This document shows positions 53,466-63,244 of a stretch of DNA of 64,000 bases, piece by piece. This stretch comes from Paenibacillus sp. GM2. Lineage in GTDB: Bacteria > Bacillota > Bacilli > Paenibacillales > Paenibacillaceae. The notes beneath the pieces were generated by a model. That model was not told the origin of the DNA and did not search any database. It saw only the letters and a list, made by a program, of their open reading frames with translations. Each line of letters begins with the position of its first letter. Position 1 is the stretch's first letter. The stretch is taken from the NCBI RefSeq assembly GCF_900069005.2, contig NZ_LN831276.1, positions 87,874 through 151,873 of the forward strand, given 5' to 3'. Both the position numbers and the translations under genes were made by a program.

Positions 53466-54356
53466 CTAAAAGATCCGATAATTGTTATATTTATAGGCTG
53501 CGTAATAGGTGGTCGACACCATGATTAGTGAGACTACGGATTTGAACAGTCCGACGGCTGCAGCCGGCCCAAACTGTTGGCTGAACATACCGAGCCGATA
53601 TACGAACGTATCGATAATATCGCCGCCCTCGTAAACGGTAGGATTGTACATAATCAGGATCTGCTCGAAGCCGGCATTAAGAATACCGCCCAGACTTAAT
53701 ACGCCAAGCAGAATCAAAATTGGCATCATACCCGGAAGTGTGATATTCAGCATCTGCTTCCATCTTCCAGCCCCATCCACTTCAGCCGCTTCATAAAGCG
53801 TTGCGTTAATTCCGGTAATCGCGGCCAGCATGACAATCATGTTGTAGCCCATTCCTTTCCAAACGTCAGACCCAATCACGATGCCGCGGAACCAGCCGTT
53901 ATTCAGCATGAACATGATCGGCTCCATTCCCAATGCCTCAAGCAATCCATTGACTGGTCCGTTCAGCGAGAACAATTCGATGACAACACCGCCAAGAACG
54001 GTCCAGGATAAGAAGAATGGCAGGAAGATAGCGGATTGGATTACGCGCGAGAACCATCTCTTGGTGACCTCGTTCAGCAGCAGCGCCAAAACCAACGGCA
54101 CAAGCAGGAACAGGACCATTTTACAAATTGCAATAAGAATGGTATTCCAGAGTACCTGCATGAAATCGGGGAGCTCAAACACATATTTGAAATTATCCCA
54201 GCCGACGAATTCGGATTTGAAAAATCCGGACAATGGCTCAAACTGCTGGAAGGCCATCACCAGACCAGCCATGGGGCCGTATGCATATATCAGCGTAATG
54301 ATGACGCCGGGCAGTAGCATTAAATGAAGTGCATATTCCTTCTTCAGCGTTTTCAC
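53466..54356 (-). CDS. ABC permease, LplB type
   Basis: 296 residues, six expected membrane helices, EAA loop YEAAEVDGAGRWKQMLNITLPGMMPI and the C-terminus YKYNNYRIF of the family. Start is a GTG with GGAGG eight bases upstream; longer in-frame starts lack an SD and would run back over an inverted repeat (GGAGGATCCG / CGGGAGGA region) after the binding-protein gene. Confidence 0.92.
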   Translation of the reverse strand: MKTLKKEYALHLMLLPGVIITLIYAYGPMAGLVMAFQQFEPLSGFFKSEFVGWDNFKYVFELPDFMQVLWNTILIAICKMVLFLLVPLVLALLLNEVTKRWFSRVIQSAIFLPFFLSWTVLGGVVIELFSLNGPVNGLLEALGMEPIMFMLNNGWFRGIVIGSDVWKGMGYNMIVMLAAITGINATLYEAAEVDGAGRWKQMLNITLPGMMPILILLGVLSLGGILNAGFEQILIMYNPTVYEGGDIIDTFVYRLGMFSQQFGPAAAVGLFKSVVSLIMVSTTYYAAYKYNNYRIF

Positions 54357-54439
54357 AAGCGTGACCTCCATGTTGAATGTAAAACGGGAGGAATTGCCGA
54401 TTGCTTCAGTCGGATCCTCCCGTTCCAGCATCTCACGAT

Positions 54440-56176
54440 TTATTTCACAGCTTCCTTGCTGTACCAGTCATTCACCTCTTGGGTGATCTTGTCTCCACCA
54501 AGGGTCTTCCAGCTGTCAACGAACTTGTCGAATTCATCCAGTGGAGCCCCCATGATGATCTTTGTGAATGATTCCTGCATCAGCTTATCGAGCTGCGGGC
54601 CCTTCTCTACCTGCGTCGCTGTCGGCAGAGTATAGAATTCGTTGCTCACATAAGCTCCTTTCTCCTTGATCATGCGAGTTGTTCCCCAACCGCCATCCTT
54701 AGCCGCACGGCTGAAGTATTGTCCCCAGTTGACGCCTTTGCTCGCCTTCTCCGTATTCCCTGCAAGGTAATCCTTCGTTGCGTTGAATACGTCCGTTACG
54801 CTCTTATAGTTTTCATCATCAAGTGTGATTTCCTCTTGGTTTGCATCGAGTGCTTTATTGACTTCCGTGTAGATCGTCTCGATATCCGCAGGATTATAGA
54901 TCCGAGGGTTAAACCAGTTATAGACATAACCCTTCTCGGCCTTGTTATCCTCCATGTACTTCTTATTGCCCATTTCAATATAGTAATTGATCATTTTGAT
55001 AGCAGCTTCCGGATTTTTCATGTTCTTGTTCACCACATACATCCGGTTGCTTCTCAGCTTCGGCACTAAGGAATTGCCCGGCCCATCGAGCCCTGGGATT
55101 TGCAAAGCAATCCACTCTGCCTTCGGTTCCTTATCGACGCTCAAATTGAGCGGCCAGTTCGGATACCACCATTCGCCATATGAAATTCCGACCTTCCCTG
55201 CGGTAAGATCTTCAACCGCCTTGTTCTCGTCCTTCAAGGCAAATTCTTTATCGAGCACACCGTTCTTATACCACTCCTGGAGTTTGCCCAGCGCTGTCTT
55301 CACCTCAGGCTGAATTAAGCCCGGGATCAGCTTGTCATCGCTGCCTTTAATCCACGCCGTCTGATTATCTCCGACCGACGGATATGCATTAAATCCGTTG
55401 AAGAAGCCACGAAGATCAAATCCCCAGAAGAAGATGTTCTTCTGCATAGCAATGCCGTACGTATCGTTCTTGCCATTTTGATCCGGATCGTCCTTCACAA
55501 AGGCCAACGCTACCTTTTCCAGTTCTTCCATCGTAGTAGGAACCTGCAGCTTGAGATTATCAAGCCAATCCTTACGAACCCACAGGATCTGGGTCGATAA
55601 GTACGGGTCCTCGAAGGCTGGGATAGCTAGCAGCTTGCCATCGGAAGTGAAGGTGCTCATTGCGAAGCCGCCATCCGACTCCATATACTTCTTGAGCGTT
55701 GGCGATGCATAATCATTGTAGGCTGCAGTCAGATCGCCCAACATATCCTGCTTCTTCAGCTTCTCAAAGTTCTTCATATCCAGTTCCATAATATCCGGCA
55801 GATCGCCCGAAGCCATGGCTAACGAGAACTTCTGTTCAAATTGGCTGGACGGAACCGTCCATTTGTATTTCACTTCAATGTTCAGCATTTCTTTCATATC
55901 CTTGAGATAAGCGTTCTGTTCCGGCGTAATTCCCTGCGGAGTTCTCGGGTCCTCCGGAGGATTATAGCCAAGCACTTCCGTAACGGTGACCGTCTCCGGA
56001 TACTTGCCCAGTGGATCAGGAGGTGTGTTGCTGTTGGCATTGGCATTCGTCTTATTCCCGGCTCCCTGTGAATCAGGAGCAGCCCCATCCTTGTTCCCTT
56101 GATCACCACACGCTGTAAATACCAGGAGCATCGACATAACCAGAACGAGCATTTTCCATGGTTTGAAGCTTTTCAT
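54440..56176 (-). CDS. Extracellular solute-binding lipoprotein, LplA type
   Basis: 578 residues, lipoprotein signal peptide with FTAC (lipidated Cys about 23), a low-complexity Asn/Gly linker, then a large binding domain with SGDLPDIMELDMKNFEKLKKQ and GISYGEWWYPNWPL. The length is typical of LplA/YtcQ-type oligosaccharide-binding proteins. GGGGGAAGG precedes the ATG. It is first in the importer unit, behind a strong promoter with a cre-like element. Confidence 0.93.
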   Translation of the reverse strand: MKSFKPWKMLVLVMSMLLVFTACGDQGNKDGAAPDSQGAGNKTNANANSNTPPDPLGKYPETVTVTEVLGYNPPEDPRTPQGITPEQNAYLKDMKEMLNIEVKYKWTVPSSQFEQKFSLAMASGDLPDIMELDMKNFEKLKKQDMLGDLTAAYNDYASPTLKKYMESDGGFAMSTFTSDGKLLAIPAFEDPYLSTQILWVRKDWLDNLKLQVPTTMEELEKVALAFVKDDPDQNGKNDTYGIAMQKNIFFWGFDLRGFFNGFNAYPSVGDNQTAWIKGSDDKLIPGLIQPEVKTALGKLQEWYKNGVLDKEFALKDENKAVEDLTAGKVGISYGEWWYPNWPLNLSVDKEPKAEWIALQIPGLDGPGNSLVPKLRSNRMYVVNKNMKNPEAAIKMINYYIEMGNKKYMEDNKAEKGYVYNWFNPRIYNPADIETIYTEVNKALDANQEEITLDDENYKSVTDVFNATKDYLAGNTEKASKGVNWGQYFSRAAKDGGWGTTRMIKEKGAYVSNEFYTLPTATQVEKGPQLDKLMQESFTKIIMGAPLDEFDKFVDSWKTLGGDKITQEVNDWYSKEAVK

Positions 56177-56228
56177 TGAATTGCCTTCCCCCTTTGTATG
56201 CTGCAATATAACTGTTGCTTACATCTTC

Positions 56229-56290
56229 ATTATGGAACCGAACGAAAGCGCTATCAATTTTGAGTTTTTTACTTCGCTTTCACTTTATTT
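56229..56290 (-). promoter_or_regulatory. Promoter with cre and direct repeats before the LplA-type gene
   Basis: -35 TTGATA (56252-56257), 17-base spacer, -10 CATAAT (56229-56234), reading leftward. A cre-like CGAAAGCGCTATCA (56243-56256, 13 of 14 consensus positions) covers the -35. Upstream, AGTAAA-type direct repeats about 20 bases apart suit the neighbouring YesN-type activator. The same layout occurs at 63245-63315. Confidence 0.7.
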
Positions 56291-56311
56291 ACCTGTTCCC
56301 ATAGTGCCGAA

Positions 56312-57658
56312 TTATGCTTGTGTATTGCGGTATTCCTGAGGGGAGACCCCCATCTTCTTCTTGAAAAATGTCGTAAAATAGGAAGGTGAATCAAACCCCA
56401 CCCGGGTAGCGATCTCGTTCAATTTCAGATTCGTATCCTGCATCAGCCGAATGGCTCCCTCAAGCCGTTTCGTCTGAATGTATTCCAGCAAGTTATGGCC
56501 TGCTGCCTGCTTATAGAAGCGCGATAGATAAGACGGATTAAAGTGAACCTCCTCCGCGATCGCGGTCAGGGATACATCACCGGATAAATGCTCGTTCACA
56601 TATCGCTGAATCTGGTCGATGACAAACAGCTTCATCTCATCCTGCTCCATCCGGCCATATTCGAACAGGTTCTCCTCATGCGGATTGACCTTGCCCAGAT
56701 CTACGATCACCATCGTCTGGCCTAATGCGGCGCGCGCCTTAAGCAGAGAATGCAATTTCTCATACTGCTGCCCGGCTGTATCCCAGCTTCCCGCCAGATT
56801 GTCCGATATGCCGAAGGAGACGGCAACGCCTAACAGCTCTTCACATTCATTCTGCACCAGTTCCAATATGCCTTTCATATACATCGTGATGCTGTTCCAA
56901 GAGGCCCCGCTGCTAGCGTTCTCGCCACGGAACCGCCCTAACAGCTCTGTTCCAGGCTGCAGCATCCAGTAGAGGACATCGTCCTGCATAGCGGAGCATT
57001 CACATTGGAACGAGGCCGGCAAATAGTTCAGGAAGGATCTCTGCACGGCTTGTCGCAGCTCGCTGGATCTATCCACTTCATTTAAAGTCATTCTTCCGAT
57101 CAGAAAAAAGGCAGGCCGCTCCGGAACGATCTGGAAATGTACTTCTTCGTAACGAGGCTGGACCAGTAGTCGAAGCAGATCTTCCCCACCAGCTATTTTT
57201 CGCAGCAGCTCCTGCTTCAACAGCGGTACGGCAATCTCTAGATGCATCCTCGCTTTCTCCTCTTGAACTCTGCGCCGATTCTCCTCATCCAGCTTGGCAA
57301 TAGACCGCTGTACAGCCTCGAAGATCAGCTCGATCCCCTCTGTCTTCAGAATGTAATTGTCCACTTTCTTGCGCAGCGCTTCATGGACATAATCGAATTC
57401 ACTATATCCCGTCAGCAGGATCGAACGGCAATGCGGCCAATAGTAGTTGATTTCATCGACGAGCTGTAGTCCGCTCATCTGCGGCATCCGGATGTCGCTA
57501 ACCAGAATATCCAGCTTCATTTTTTGGGCCATTTCAAGCGCCTCTTTGGCGGAATAGGCTTTGCACACCTCGAGTTCAAATTCGGTATTGTCCTGGAACA
57601 GTAGAACCAGCCCGTTCACAATGACAGGCTCATCATCAACAATCAGCAATCTATACAT
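56312..57658 (-). CDS. YesN-type AraC-family response regulator
   Basis: 448 residues: receiver domain with phospho-acceptor Asp in ILVSDIRMPQMSG (about 55), a middle region of about 230 residues, and a C-terminal AraC domain (about 345-445) with two HTHs, the second in LNEIATRVGFDSPSYFTTFFKKKMGVSPQEYR. GGAGG lies before the ATG, four bases after the kinase gene. It is the expected activator of the adjacent importer. Confidence 0.93.
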   Translation of the reverse strand: MYRLLIVDDEPVIVNGLVLLFQDNTEFELEVCKAYSAKEALEMAQKMKLDILVSDIRMPQMSGLQLVDEINYYWPHCRSILLTGYSEFDYVHEALRKKVDNYILKTEGIELIFEAVQRSIAKLDEENRRRVQEEKARMHLEIAVPLLKQELLRKIAGGEDLLRLLVQPRYEEVHFQIVPERPAFFLIGRMTLNEVDRSSELRQAVQRSFLNYLPASFQCECSAMQDDVLYWMLQPGTELLGRFRGENASSGASWNSITMYMKGILELVQNECEELLGVAVSFGISDNLAGSWDTAGQQYEKLHSLLKARAALGQTMVIVDLGKVNPHEENLFEYGRMEQDEMKLFVIDQIQRYVNEHLSGDVSLTAIAEEVHFNPSYLSRFYKQAAGHNLLEYIQTKRLEGAIRLMQDTNLKLNEIATRVGFDSPSYFTTFFKKKMGVSPQEYRNTQA

Positions 57659-57662
57659 GATC

Positions 57663-59405
57663 TCAATCCTCCCCTTCTTCAACCACAATAATCAGATCTA
57701 CTCTCAGGCCGCCATAAGCGCTGCGTGAGACGAACAAGCCGCTGCCTTTTCCGTATTTCAGCTGTAGCCGGTTGTTCACATTGATGAGTCCGGTCTTCTC
57801 CATATATTTCGACTCGGTCGCCAGTTTGTCGCGCATCTGCTCGATCATTGCCCCAGTCACCAGCTTTCCGTTGTCCTCCACAGTAACGCGCAACCTGCTG
57901 TCCGCATATTCCGTCCCCATATAGATCACCCCCTCCATCGTCCCATCCTCGAAGGCATGCTCGAACACATTTTCTACAATGGGTTGAATAATCAGTCTGG
58001 GTACCGAAATCGAAGGTGGTACATCCTTCACATCGCTATATTCGAAGGTAATCCGGTTGGAGAAGCGAATACACTGAATCTCGCAATAATCAAGCGCATG
58101 CTGATACTCCTTGTAGAAGGGGACCTCATCCGACCCGCTTCTCGTAATATATTGATAGTAAGTACCCAGCTTCTGAGAGAGCTCGGCGGCACTATCGGCA
58201 TCTCCTACCTTGCACATCATGTAAATATTAAAAAAGCTGTTATACAGAAAATGCGGGTTGATCTGCGATTGAAGCTGCTTTAGCTGTGAATGCTGCAAGG
58301 CGATTTTCTGCTCATAATTTTCCCGAATCGAATTTTTCAGCTTGAGCGCCATATTGTTGAAGCTGCTGAACACGTAATGGAACTCATCATTGGTTCGCGA
58401 CTCAATCATAATGTTCAAATTGTCAGCCTCCAGCATCCGGAACGCCTTGACCAGGCGTGATAATGGACGGTGAATCATTAAATTAACCGAGAAAGCGTAC
58501 AGCACCATGATCATAATAGCGATAATGAATAATAAATAGGACCAGGTCGTAAACTGATTCAACGGACGGGTAATTTCGTTCTGATTAACATACATAATCA
58601 ATGATAAATTCAGCGCGCTAACATCGTTATGGATAATAAAATAATTAACACCATGAACCTTCTTCATTTCAGAGGTGCTCTGTTCCTGGAGACTCTGCTC
58701 AGAGATTTGTCCAAGAATCATATTCGATTCCTGCACCTCCTTTGCGGTCGTCAGCACGGTTCCTAATTCCTTGCTGCCTATCAGTACTTCTGACTCCTGA
58801 TACAAATCGGCAATTTGCTCTAATGCTTCAAGCAGCTTGGGCCTGGAAATTTCGATATAAGACCATATTCCGTCGTTGTTCTCGCTTTCAATCAGAAAGA
58901 TCCGATCCCCGCTCTGGTAGAACGAGGGCTTCGGCTTCATGGAGAGAAGTGAAGCAATGAGACTCATCTCTGAATTTGGCGTATTCGTTACTCCGGTGAT
59001 CGTCGAAATGGTCTTACCCACGGCCTCGACATAAACGCCGGCATTTACGATATAATCGCTGAAGGCGATCAACGCCATTTGTCTATCCCTTACCTGCTCA
59101 ATCAGCTCGACTTCCTCGTAGTTCTCCAGCATACTGCCGCGGAAGCTGAGCTTCTGCAAATCTTTGTCATTTAACAGCTGCAGCTGTAAATTTCGGATGA
59201 AATACATCTCTTTATCAAGCTGTTTGGAGTAGAAGGTAGCGCCCGCTAAAGAGGAACTCAGTATTGCATTTTTACTGATCGACATTCCTTTGTAATTGAA
59301 CCAGATATTCATCGTAATGAGCGGCAGCAATAACAAAATAAATATGGCGATAACTTTCTGATATACGTACCACTTCGATTTCTTTCTAGCGATCCTAAGC
59401 TTCAT
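57663..59405 (-). CDS. YesM-type sensor histidine kinase
   Basis: 580 residues: membrane helix (about 17-38), large extracellular sensor (about 40-285), second helix (about 288-310), HAMP, then the PF06580-type kinase domain with the acceptor His in QINPHFLYNSFF and a C-terminal ATPase domain with PIVENVFEHAF and VEDNGK. It likely senses an oligosaccharide or the binding-protein state. It is preceded by an unusual 300-base leader. Confidence 0.93.
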   Translation of the reverse strand: MKLRIARKKSKWYVYQKVIAIFILLLLPLITMNIWFNYKGMSISKNAILSSSLAGATFYSKQLDKEMYFIRNLQLQLLNDKDLQKLSFRGSMLENYEEVELIEQVRDRQMALIAFSDYIVNAGVYVEAVGKTISTITGVTNTPNSEMSLIASLLSMKPKPSFYQSGDRIFLIESENNDGIWSYIEISRPKLLEALEQIADLYQESEVLIGSKELGTVLTTAKEVQESNMILGQISEQSLQEQSTSEMKKVHGVNYFIIHNDVSALNLSLIMYVNQNEITRPLNQFTTWSYLLFIIAIMIMVLYAFSVNLMIHRPLSRLVKAFRMLEADNLNIMIESRTNDEFHYVFSSFNNMALKLKNSIRENYEQKIALQHSQLKQLQSQINPHFLYNSFFNIYMMCKVGDADSAAELSQKLGTYYQYITRSGSDEVPFYKEYQHALDYCEIQCIRFSNRITFEYSDVKDVPPSISVPRLIIQPIVENVFEHAFEDGTMEGVIYMGTEYADSRLRVTVEDNGKLVTGAMIEQMRDKLATESKYMEKTGLINVNNRLQLKYGKGSGLFVSRSAYGGLRVDLIIVVEEGED

Positions 59406-59456
59406 CGCTTTACCCCCGTTGCTGTATGATGGATGAATGTTTGGTAGACACACCGG

Positions 59457-59543
59457 CTAACAAAAAAGGAACCATCCCTGCGGGAGATTCCTTTTTAGGT
59501 TCTTATTGTTGAAAGCGTACGATTTCGGCTTATCTGATCTCAC
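59457..59543 (-). CDS. Candidate 28-residue leader ORF before yesM
   Basis: GTG-started ORF with an excellent SD (GGGAGGTG, eight bases from the start). The peptide begins with RSDKPKSYAFNNKNLKRNLP after the initiator and ends WFLFC. It reads through the terminator stem and stops just after its T-run. This may be a translated attenuator or coincidence. Confidence 0.35.
   Translation of the reverse strand: MRSDKPKSYAFNNKNLKRNLPQGWFLFC
59462..59499 (-). terminator. Terminator inside the yesM leader
   Basis: AAAAAGGAA...TCCC / GGGA...TTCCTTTTTT on the minus strand, ending about 57 bases before the kinase start. It is downstream of the promoter at 59730-59758, so it would attenuate the yesM/yesN operon. 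Confidence 0.7.
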
Positions 59544-59729
59544 AGGTGTCACCTCCCAAGCTGGTAGATCGAAGCTAATAGAAAATTCAAAGTGCCCATT
59601 TCCGTTCAGAATTCTGCTTCTTCATTTCATGTTATCTACTTAGCACAACGTCGCGGGCTATACGCCTGAAGTTTCGGCCATAAAATATTTCTCCTGCCAG
59701 ATTCGATTTCCTCCTCTATATCATTAAAA

Positions 59730-59758
59730 ATTGTAGACCCACCCGTGAAGATAAACAA
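59730..59758 (-). promoter_or_regulatory. Promoter of the yesM/yesN operon
   Basis: TTGTTT (59753-59758), 17-base spacer, TACAAT (59730-59735), reading leftward. Transcription would start near 59723 and leave a leader of about 318 bases. Confidence 0.5.
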
Positions 59759-59828
59759 CTTAAAAACATTTACCTTAACTTGCAATATTTTGACCTTTTT
59801 ACATTTTAAAGTTCTATAATAGGAGGGA

Positions 59829-59862
59829 AAAAGGTCAACCAGATACCTCACTGATTGACCTA
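59829..59862 (-). terminator. Terminator of the beta-helix gene
   Basis: The stem AGGTCAA / TTGACCT is followed by T5 on the minus strand, 21 bases after the stop codon. Confidence 0.8.
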
Positions 59863-59882
59863 ATTATAAGTAGAACCAGCCT

Positions 59883-61976
59883 TTATCGTTTATTATAAAG
59901 TTCCAGCTCGTTTATCGCGAAGTTGCCCCATTTTAAATTTGCCGCATTTATTTTCAAACGGATTTTAGAAGTAGTTGTCGCGTCAAAATCAAGCACTTTC
60001 GTCTCATTGGTTTGGTCGCTGTACTGCCAAACCCATTCGATACCCGTCTTTAAAGGCTGCCAATCGGTACCATTGAAATACTCAAGATCAAACTTCGTGA
60101 TGCCTTGGCCCGTTCCGAATCTCGTGACGATCTTCATCTGATTGATCGTTACCATTTTACTGCCGAAATCAAGGGTAATATAGTTCGGGAATGTCACGCC
60201 CCGATCTATGCTTGACCATGCTTTGTCATATGACCCATCCGTCAGGCTCTTAATCGAACTGCTGGACAACGTAGGAACAGAGGCTGTTGCTGTTGCCAGT
60301 GGTGCCAAATTCCCCGGTTCCGGCCCTGGTGGAGTCGGCAGTGGCTTGATCGGCGCAGGTGTATATACGATCGGCGTCTTTCCGGTAGCAGGGGGCACAT
60401 CTCCTTGGTATTCAAAAGCCCCGATATCCGGATCGCCGTTATACAATGCATTCCCAAAATAGTCCCTTCCGCCGTTGTCCGCGATAGGAACACCGGCGCC
60501 GATCAGCGGAGAATCGCTTTGTAGCTTGTAGCCGTCCACCGTATCCATTCCTTGTGCTCCGCTACCCGGATTTTCAAGTTTTGGATTTGCGGTCACCTTG
60601 TGTGCATCAGAATTGACCAACGTTTTTCCGCCATAATAAGCGTTATTATCGAAGGTTTGTCCAGTTAAATTCCAGCCTTTGTCTCCCATGCTGTAATATA
60701 TATTATTGTAGTTATATATATTTTTCGGACTGCCTGAGGATTTTGTAAAGTAGTCGCTCATAACTGGGTTGCTTGAGGCTGTGCCGACATAAATCGTATT
60801 ATTGTAATTTAAAACCGTGTCGATCGAACCACTGTAACGGAAAATGCGCGCTTTGTCGTTTTGACTGATGTTGTATCTGACAATCGTATTGATCGTGTTA
60901 TAGGTGTCATTGACATAAAGCATAAATCCGCCAGCATTATCATGACTGTAATTGTATTGCACCAGCGAACCCAGGTTTCCGGCATCCACATCGAATCCCG
61001 TTCCATCTTCCGAACCGTTACGGCTGGCGAACGATTCATTATATTGAACGACGCTATTATCCGCGTAAGCCCACCAGATAGACGCATTCGTTGCTAAATA
61101 GGTGGCCTCTTGCACGCTATTATGCTCCACCACCGCCCCGTCCGTGACATTCCAAGCGATGCCGCCCGTAGCTGCCCGCACGACCGTGTTGTTGGATATC
61201 TTCACATTGGTAGATGGCGTCCATGGGCCATAAGGCTTCGGCACCCACTCCCATAAATCGCCCATGCCATAACGTAAGATGCAGTTAGAACTGATATATA
61301 TCCCGTATGCATCCACATCGGTTAACGTATTGCCGTCAATCAAAACGTCATTAAACGCACTTGGCACCCATGAGCCCACTGAATCAATAATAATACCGCC
61401 GGATCGTGTTGTATAAACACCGTCCACATCATGGATATTCATATTTTTAATATAAATGTGATTTAAAATTCCACCTTCTTCATTAAGCACATACACGCCA
61501 CGACGCTCCCCACGACTGCCTTTCCAATCCCTTGTAAACGGCTCCGATGAAGGATTCGTGACTTCCAGGTTATTGATCTCCCAATACTCCTGGTTCTTCA
61601 AAAAAACCGTCGATAGTTCCGAGGTTACACCTGCGATCAGGGGTTGGCTGCCAATTCCATACATATCGATGACGATTGGATTACCGTCTACCCCCGAACC
61701 TTTGGGCCAAAGCTGGCCTTGCCAGGAGCCTCCGGCTTTAAACAGAATATGGTCCCCAGGAGCAAAGCTTGTCTCATTCACTTTGATGAGCGACTTCCAC
61801 GCCGCTTCGGGATTTGTACCGGGATTACTGTCGCTGCCGTTTACATTGTCCACATAATACGTCGTTCCTGAAGTCATCTCAGCTCTGACAGGCGATACAG
61901 CAAATGTCGTTAGCCCTGACAACAATACGATGGCCGACATCATACTCGCGATCTTCCTAGCTGTCCTTTGAAGCAT
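59883..61976 (-). CDS. Secreted parallel beta-helix protein with discoidin-like C-terminal domain
   Basis: 697 residues: signal peptide (about 1-32); right-handed beta-helix (about 38-520) with repeated N-x-hydrophobic turns such as NNTVVRAATGGIAW and YNYSHDNAGGFMLY; Pro-rich linker (about 525-555); F5/8 type C/discoidin-like domain (about 560-697), a carbohydrate-binding fold. The opening YYVDNVNGSDSNPGT is common in secreted polysaccharide lyases and hydrolases of this fold. The catalytic residues and substrate cannot be named. AAGGAGG precedes the ATG. It follows the foldase gene after 120 bases. Confidence 0.88.
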   Translation of the reverse strand: MLQRTARKIASMMSAIVLLSGLTTFAVSPVRAEMTSGTTYYVDNVNGSDSNPGTNPEAAWKSLIKVNETSFAPGDHILFKAGGSWQGQLWPKGSGVDGNPIVIDMYGIGSQPLIAGVTSELSTVFLKNQEYWEINNLEVTNPSSEPFTRDWKGSRGERRGVYVLNEEGGILNHIYIKNMNIHDVDGVYTTRSGGIIIDSVGSWVPSAFNDVLIDGNTLTDVDAYGIYISSNCILRYGMGDLWEWVPKPYGPWTPSTNVKISNNTVVRAATGGIAWNVTDGAVVEHNSVQEATYLATNASIWWAYADNSVVQYNESFASRNGSEDGTGFDVDAGNLGSLVQYNYSHDNAGGFMLYVNDTYNTINTIVRYNISQNDKARIFRYSGSIDTVLNYNNTIYVGTASSNPVMSDYFTKSSGSPKNIYNYNNIYYSMGDKGWNLTGQTFDNNAYYGGKTLVNSDAHKVTANPKLENPGSGAQGMDTVDGYKLQSDSPLIGAGVPIADNGGRDYFGNALYNGDPDIGAFEYQGDVPPATGKTPIVYTPAPIKPLPTPPGPEPGNLAPLATATASVPTLSSSSIKSLTDGSYDKAWSSIDRGVTFPNYITLDFGSKMVTINQMKIVTRFGTGQGITKFDLEYFNGTDWQPLKTGIEWVWQYSDQTNETKVLDFDATTTSKIRLKINAANLKWGNFAINELELYNKR

Positions 61977-62095
61977 GTGTATACCTCCTTATTAAATTCT
62001 TTGACGGGAACCCTGGTACTTAATGACCTTGTCTCCGTCATATGTAATTGCCCACAAAGTTCTTGTGAAGCTTTTACATCACAGTAGGACCTAAC

Positions 62096-63190
62096 CTAAA
62101 AGCTCTCAAAAGATTGCAAACTATTGAGCAGATCCTGGTCTACTTCGACAACAGCCTTGGACAGCTTATGGCAGATCATTTCTTCATATTTGCTGTCGAT
62201 GAAGTCCTTGCGGACTTGTTCCCTGATCTCGTCATAACTGCGATATGCAGTACCCGGCTCCGTTTTGGCGATGCAATCCAGGATATACAACCTGCCGTTC
62301 TCATCAATAATACCGCTGGTTTCACCTGGTTCCATCGATTCCGCTGCTCTCGCAACCGGACTTCTGGAGTTTTGACGGACATTCCCCAGGTGGATAATAA
62401 GCTCCTGCTCGGTTCCCGGATCTGAATAGCTTTTGGCTATTTTTGCGAAAGAGACTCCAGCAGCCAGCTTGGTCTCTGCTTCTTTTAGTTGCTTATACGC
62501 CTGTTCTTTTTTATCTTGATCGATGTGCTGTGTCGAATCTAAATAGGATAGGGATATAATACTTACCTTTACCTCACCGGGATGTGCGTACAGCTCCTTT
62601 TTATGTTGATCATAAAAAGACTTGAGCGTCACCTCGTCAGGCCGCAATTTCTCCTCCAGCTTCTGCTTCACGGTGGTTGCCGCATTGGTCATGATATATG
62701 CAAAATAAGCTTCTTCGTTATATTGGATCGGCCCGTAGATGACCTGTCCTTTGGCGGTTGCTTTGGCTCTACGCTCGTTCTCCTGCTCAAGCTGCTTCAA
62801 AAAATCGCGATAACTAATATCTCCAAGCACCCCTTGCTCTTTGGCAACCATCTGTCTGACCTTTATATCTACGCTCTCATCAAAGGCTGCTTTTTGAAGC
62901 TTATCCAGAGGAACTTCCCCACCGATAGAGGTTGTCCAGAAAGACGAAACCTGCTCTGCGCCATACCTTTCATGAAAATAGTTCATTACTCTGGGCTTAT
63001 TTATTTGAATGGCCCTCTTAAACTCCTGTACAGTGATGGGAACACCATCAACGGTTGCTATGATTTCATCCCCCGGGTCATTCGCCTCAGAATTTCCCCG
63101 CGCAAATGCCGCTGAGGTACAAACGGTAAGAACTAACAAACCTGCGATGGTCCACGTAAGCTTGTTCCTTGAACTGGTTTGTCTCGTCAT
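62096..63190 (-). CDS. PrsA/SurA-like exported foldase
   Basis: 364 residues: signal peptide (about 1-31, no convincing lipobox), SurA-type N-terminal chaperone segment (IIATVDGVPITVQEFKRAI), helical region, and a parvulin-like domain (about 210-320: VKVSIISLSYLD...GVSFAKIAKSYSDPGT...MEPGETSGII). The ARHI-type start of active parvulins is absent, so isomerase activity is doubtful. AGGAGGGGGAGC precedes the ATG. It lies between a YesN-type regulator and a secreted beta-helix protein and may assist that protein. Confidence 0.85.
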   Translation of the reverse strand: MTRQTSSRNKLTWTIAGLLVLTVCTSAAFARGNSEANDPGDEIIATVDGVPITVQEFKRAIQINKPRVMNYFHERYGAEQVSSFWTTSIGGEVPLDKLQKAAFDESVDIKVRQMVAKEQGVLGDISYRDFLKQLEQENERRAKATAKGQVIYGPIQYNEEAYFAYIMTNAATTVKQKLEEKLRPDEVTLKSFYDQHKKELYAHPGEVKVSIISLSYLDSTQHIDQDKKEQAYKQLKEAETKLAAGVSFAKIAKSYSDPGTEQELIIHLGNVRQNSRSPVARAAESMEPGETSGIIDENGRLYILDCIAKTEPGTAYRSYDEIREQVRKDFIDSKYEEMICHKLSKAVVEVDQDLLNSLQSFESF

Positions 63191-63244
63191 GCTCCCCCTC
63201 CTGCACAGATGATGTACTTGCTGGTCATTCGTGGTTGTACTTCT

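Noticed and set aside
59636..59851. 71-codon ORF upstream of yesM
   Set aside because: Its start lies in the beta-helix gene terminator and it spans the predicted promoter; no SD at a usable start.
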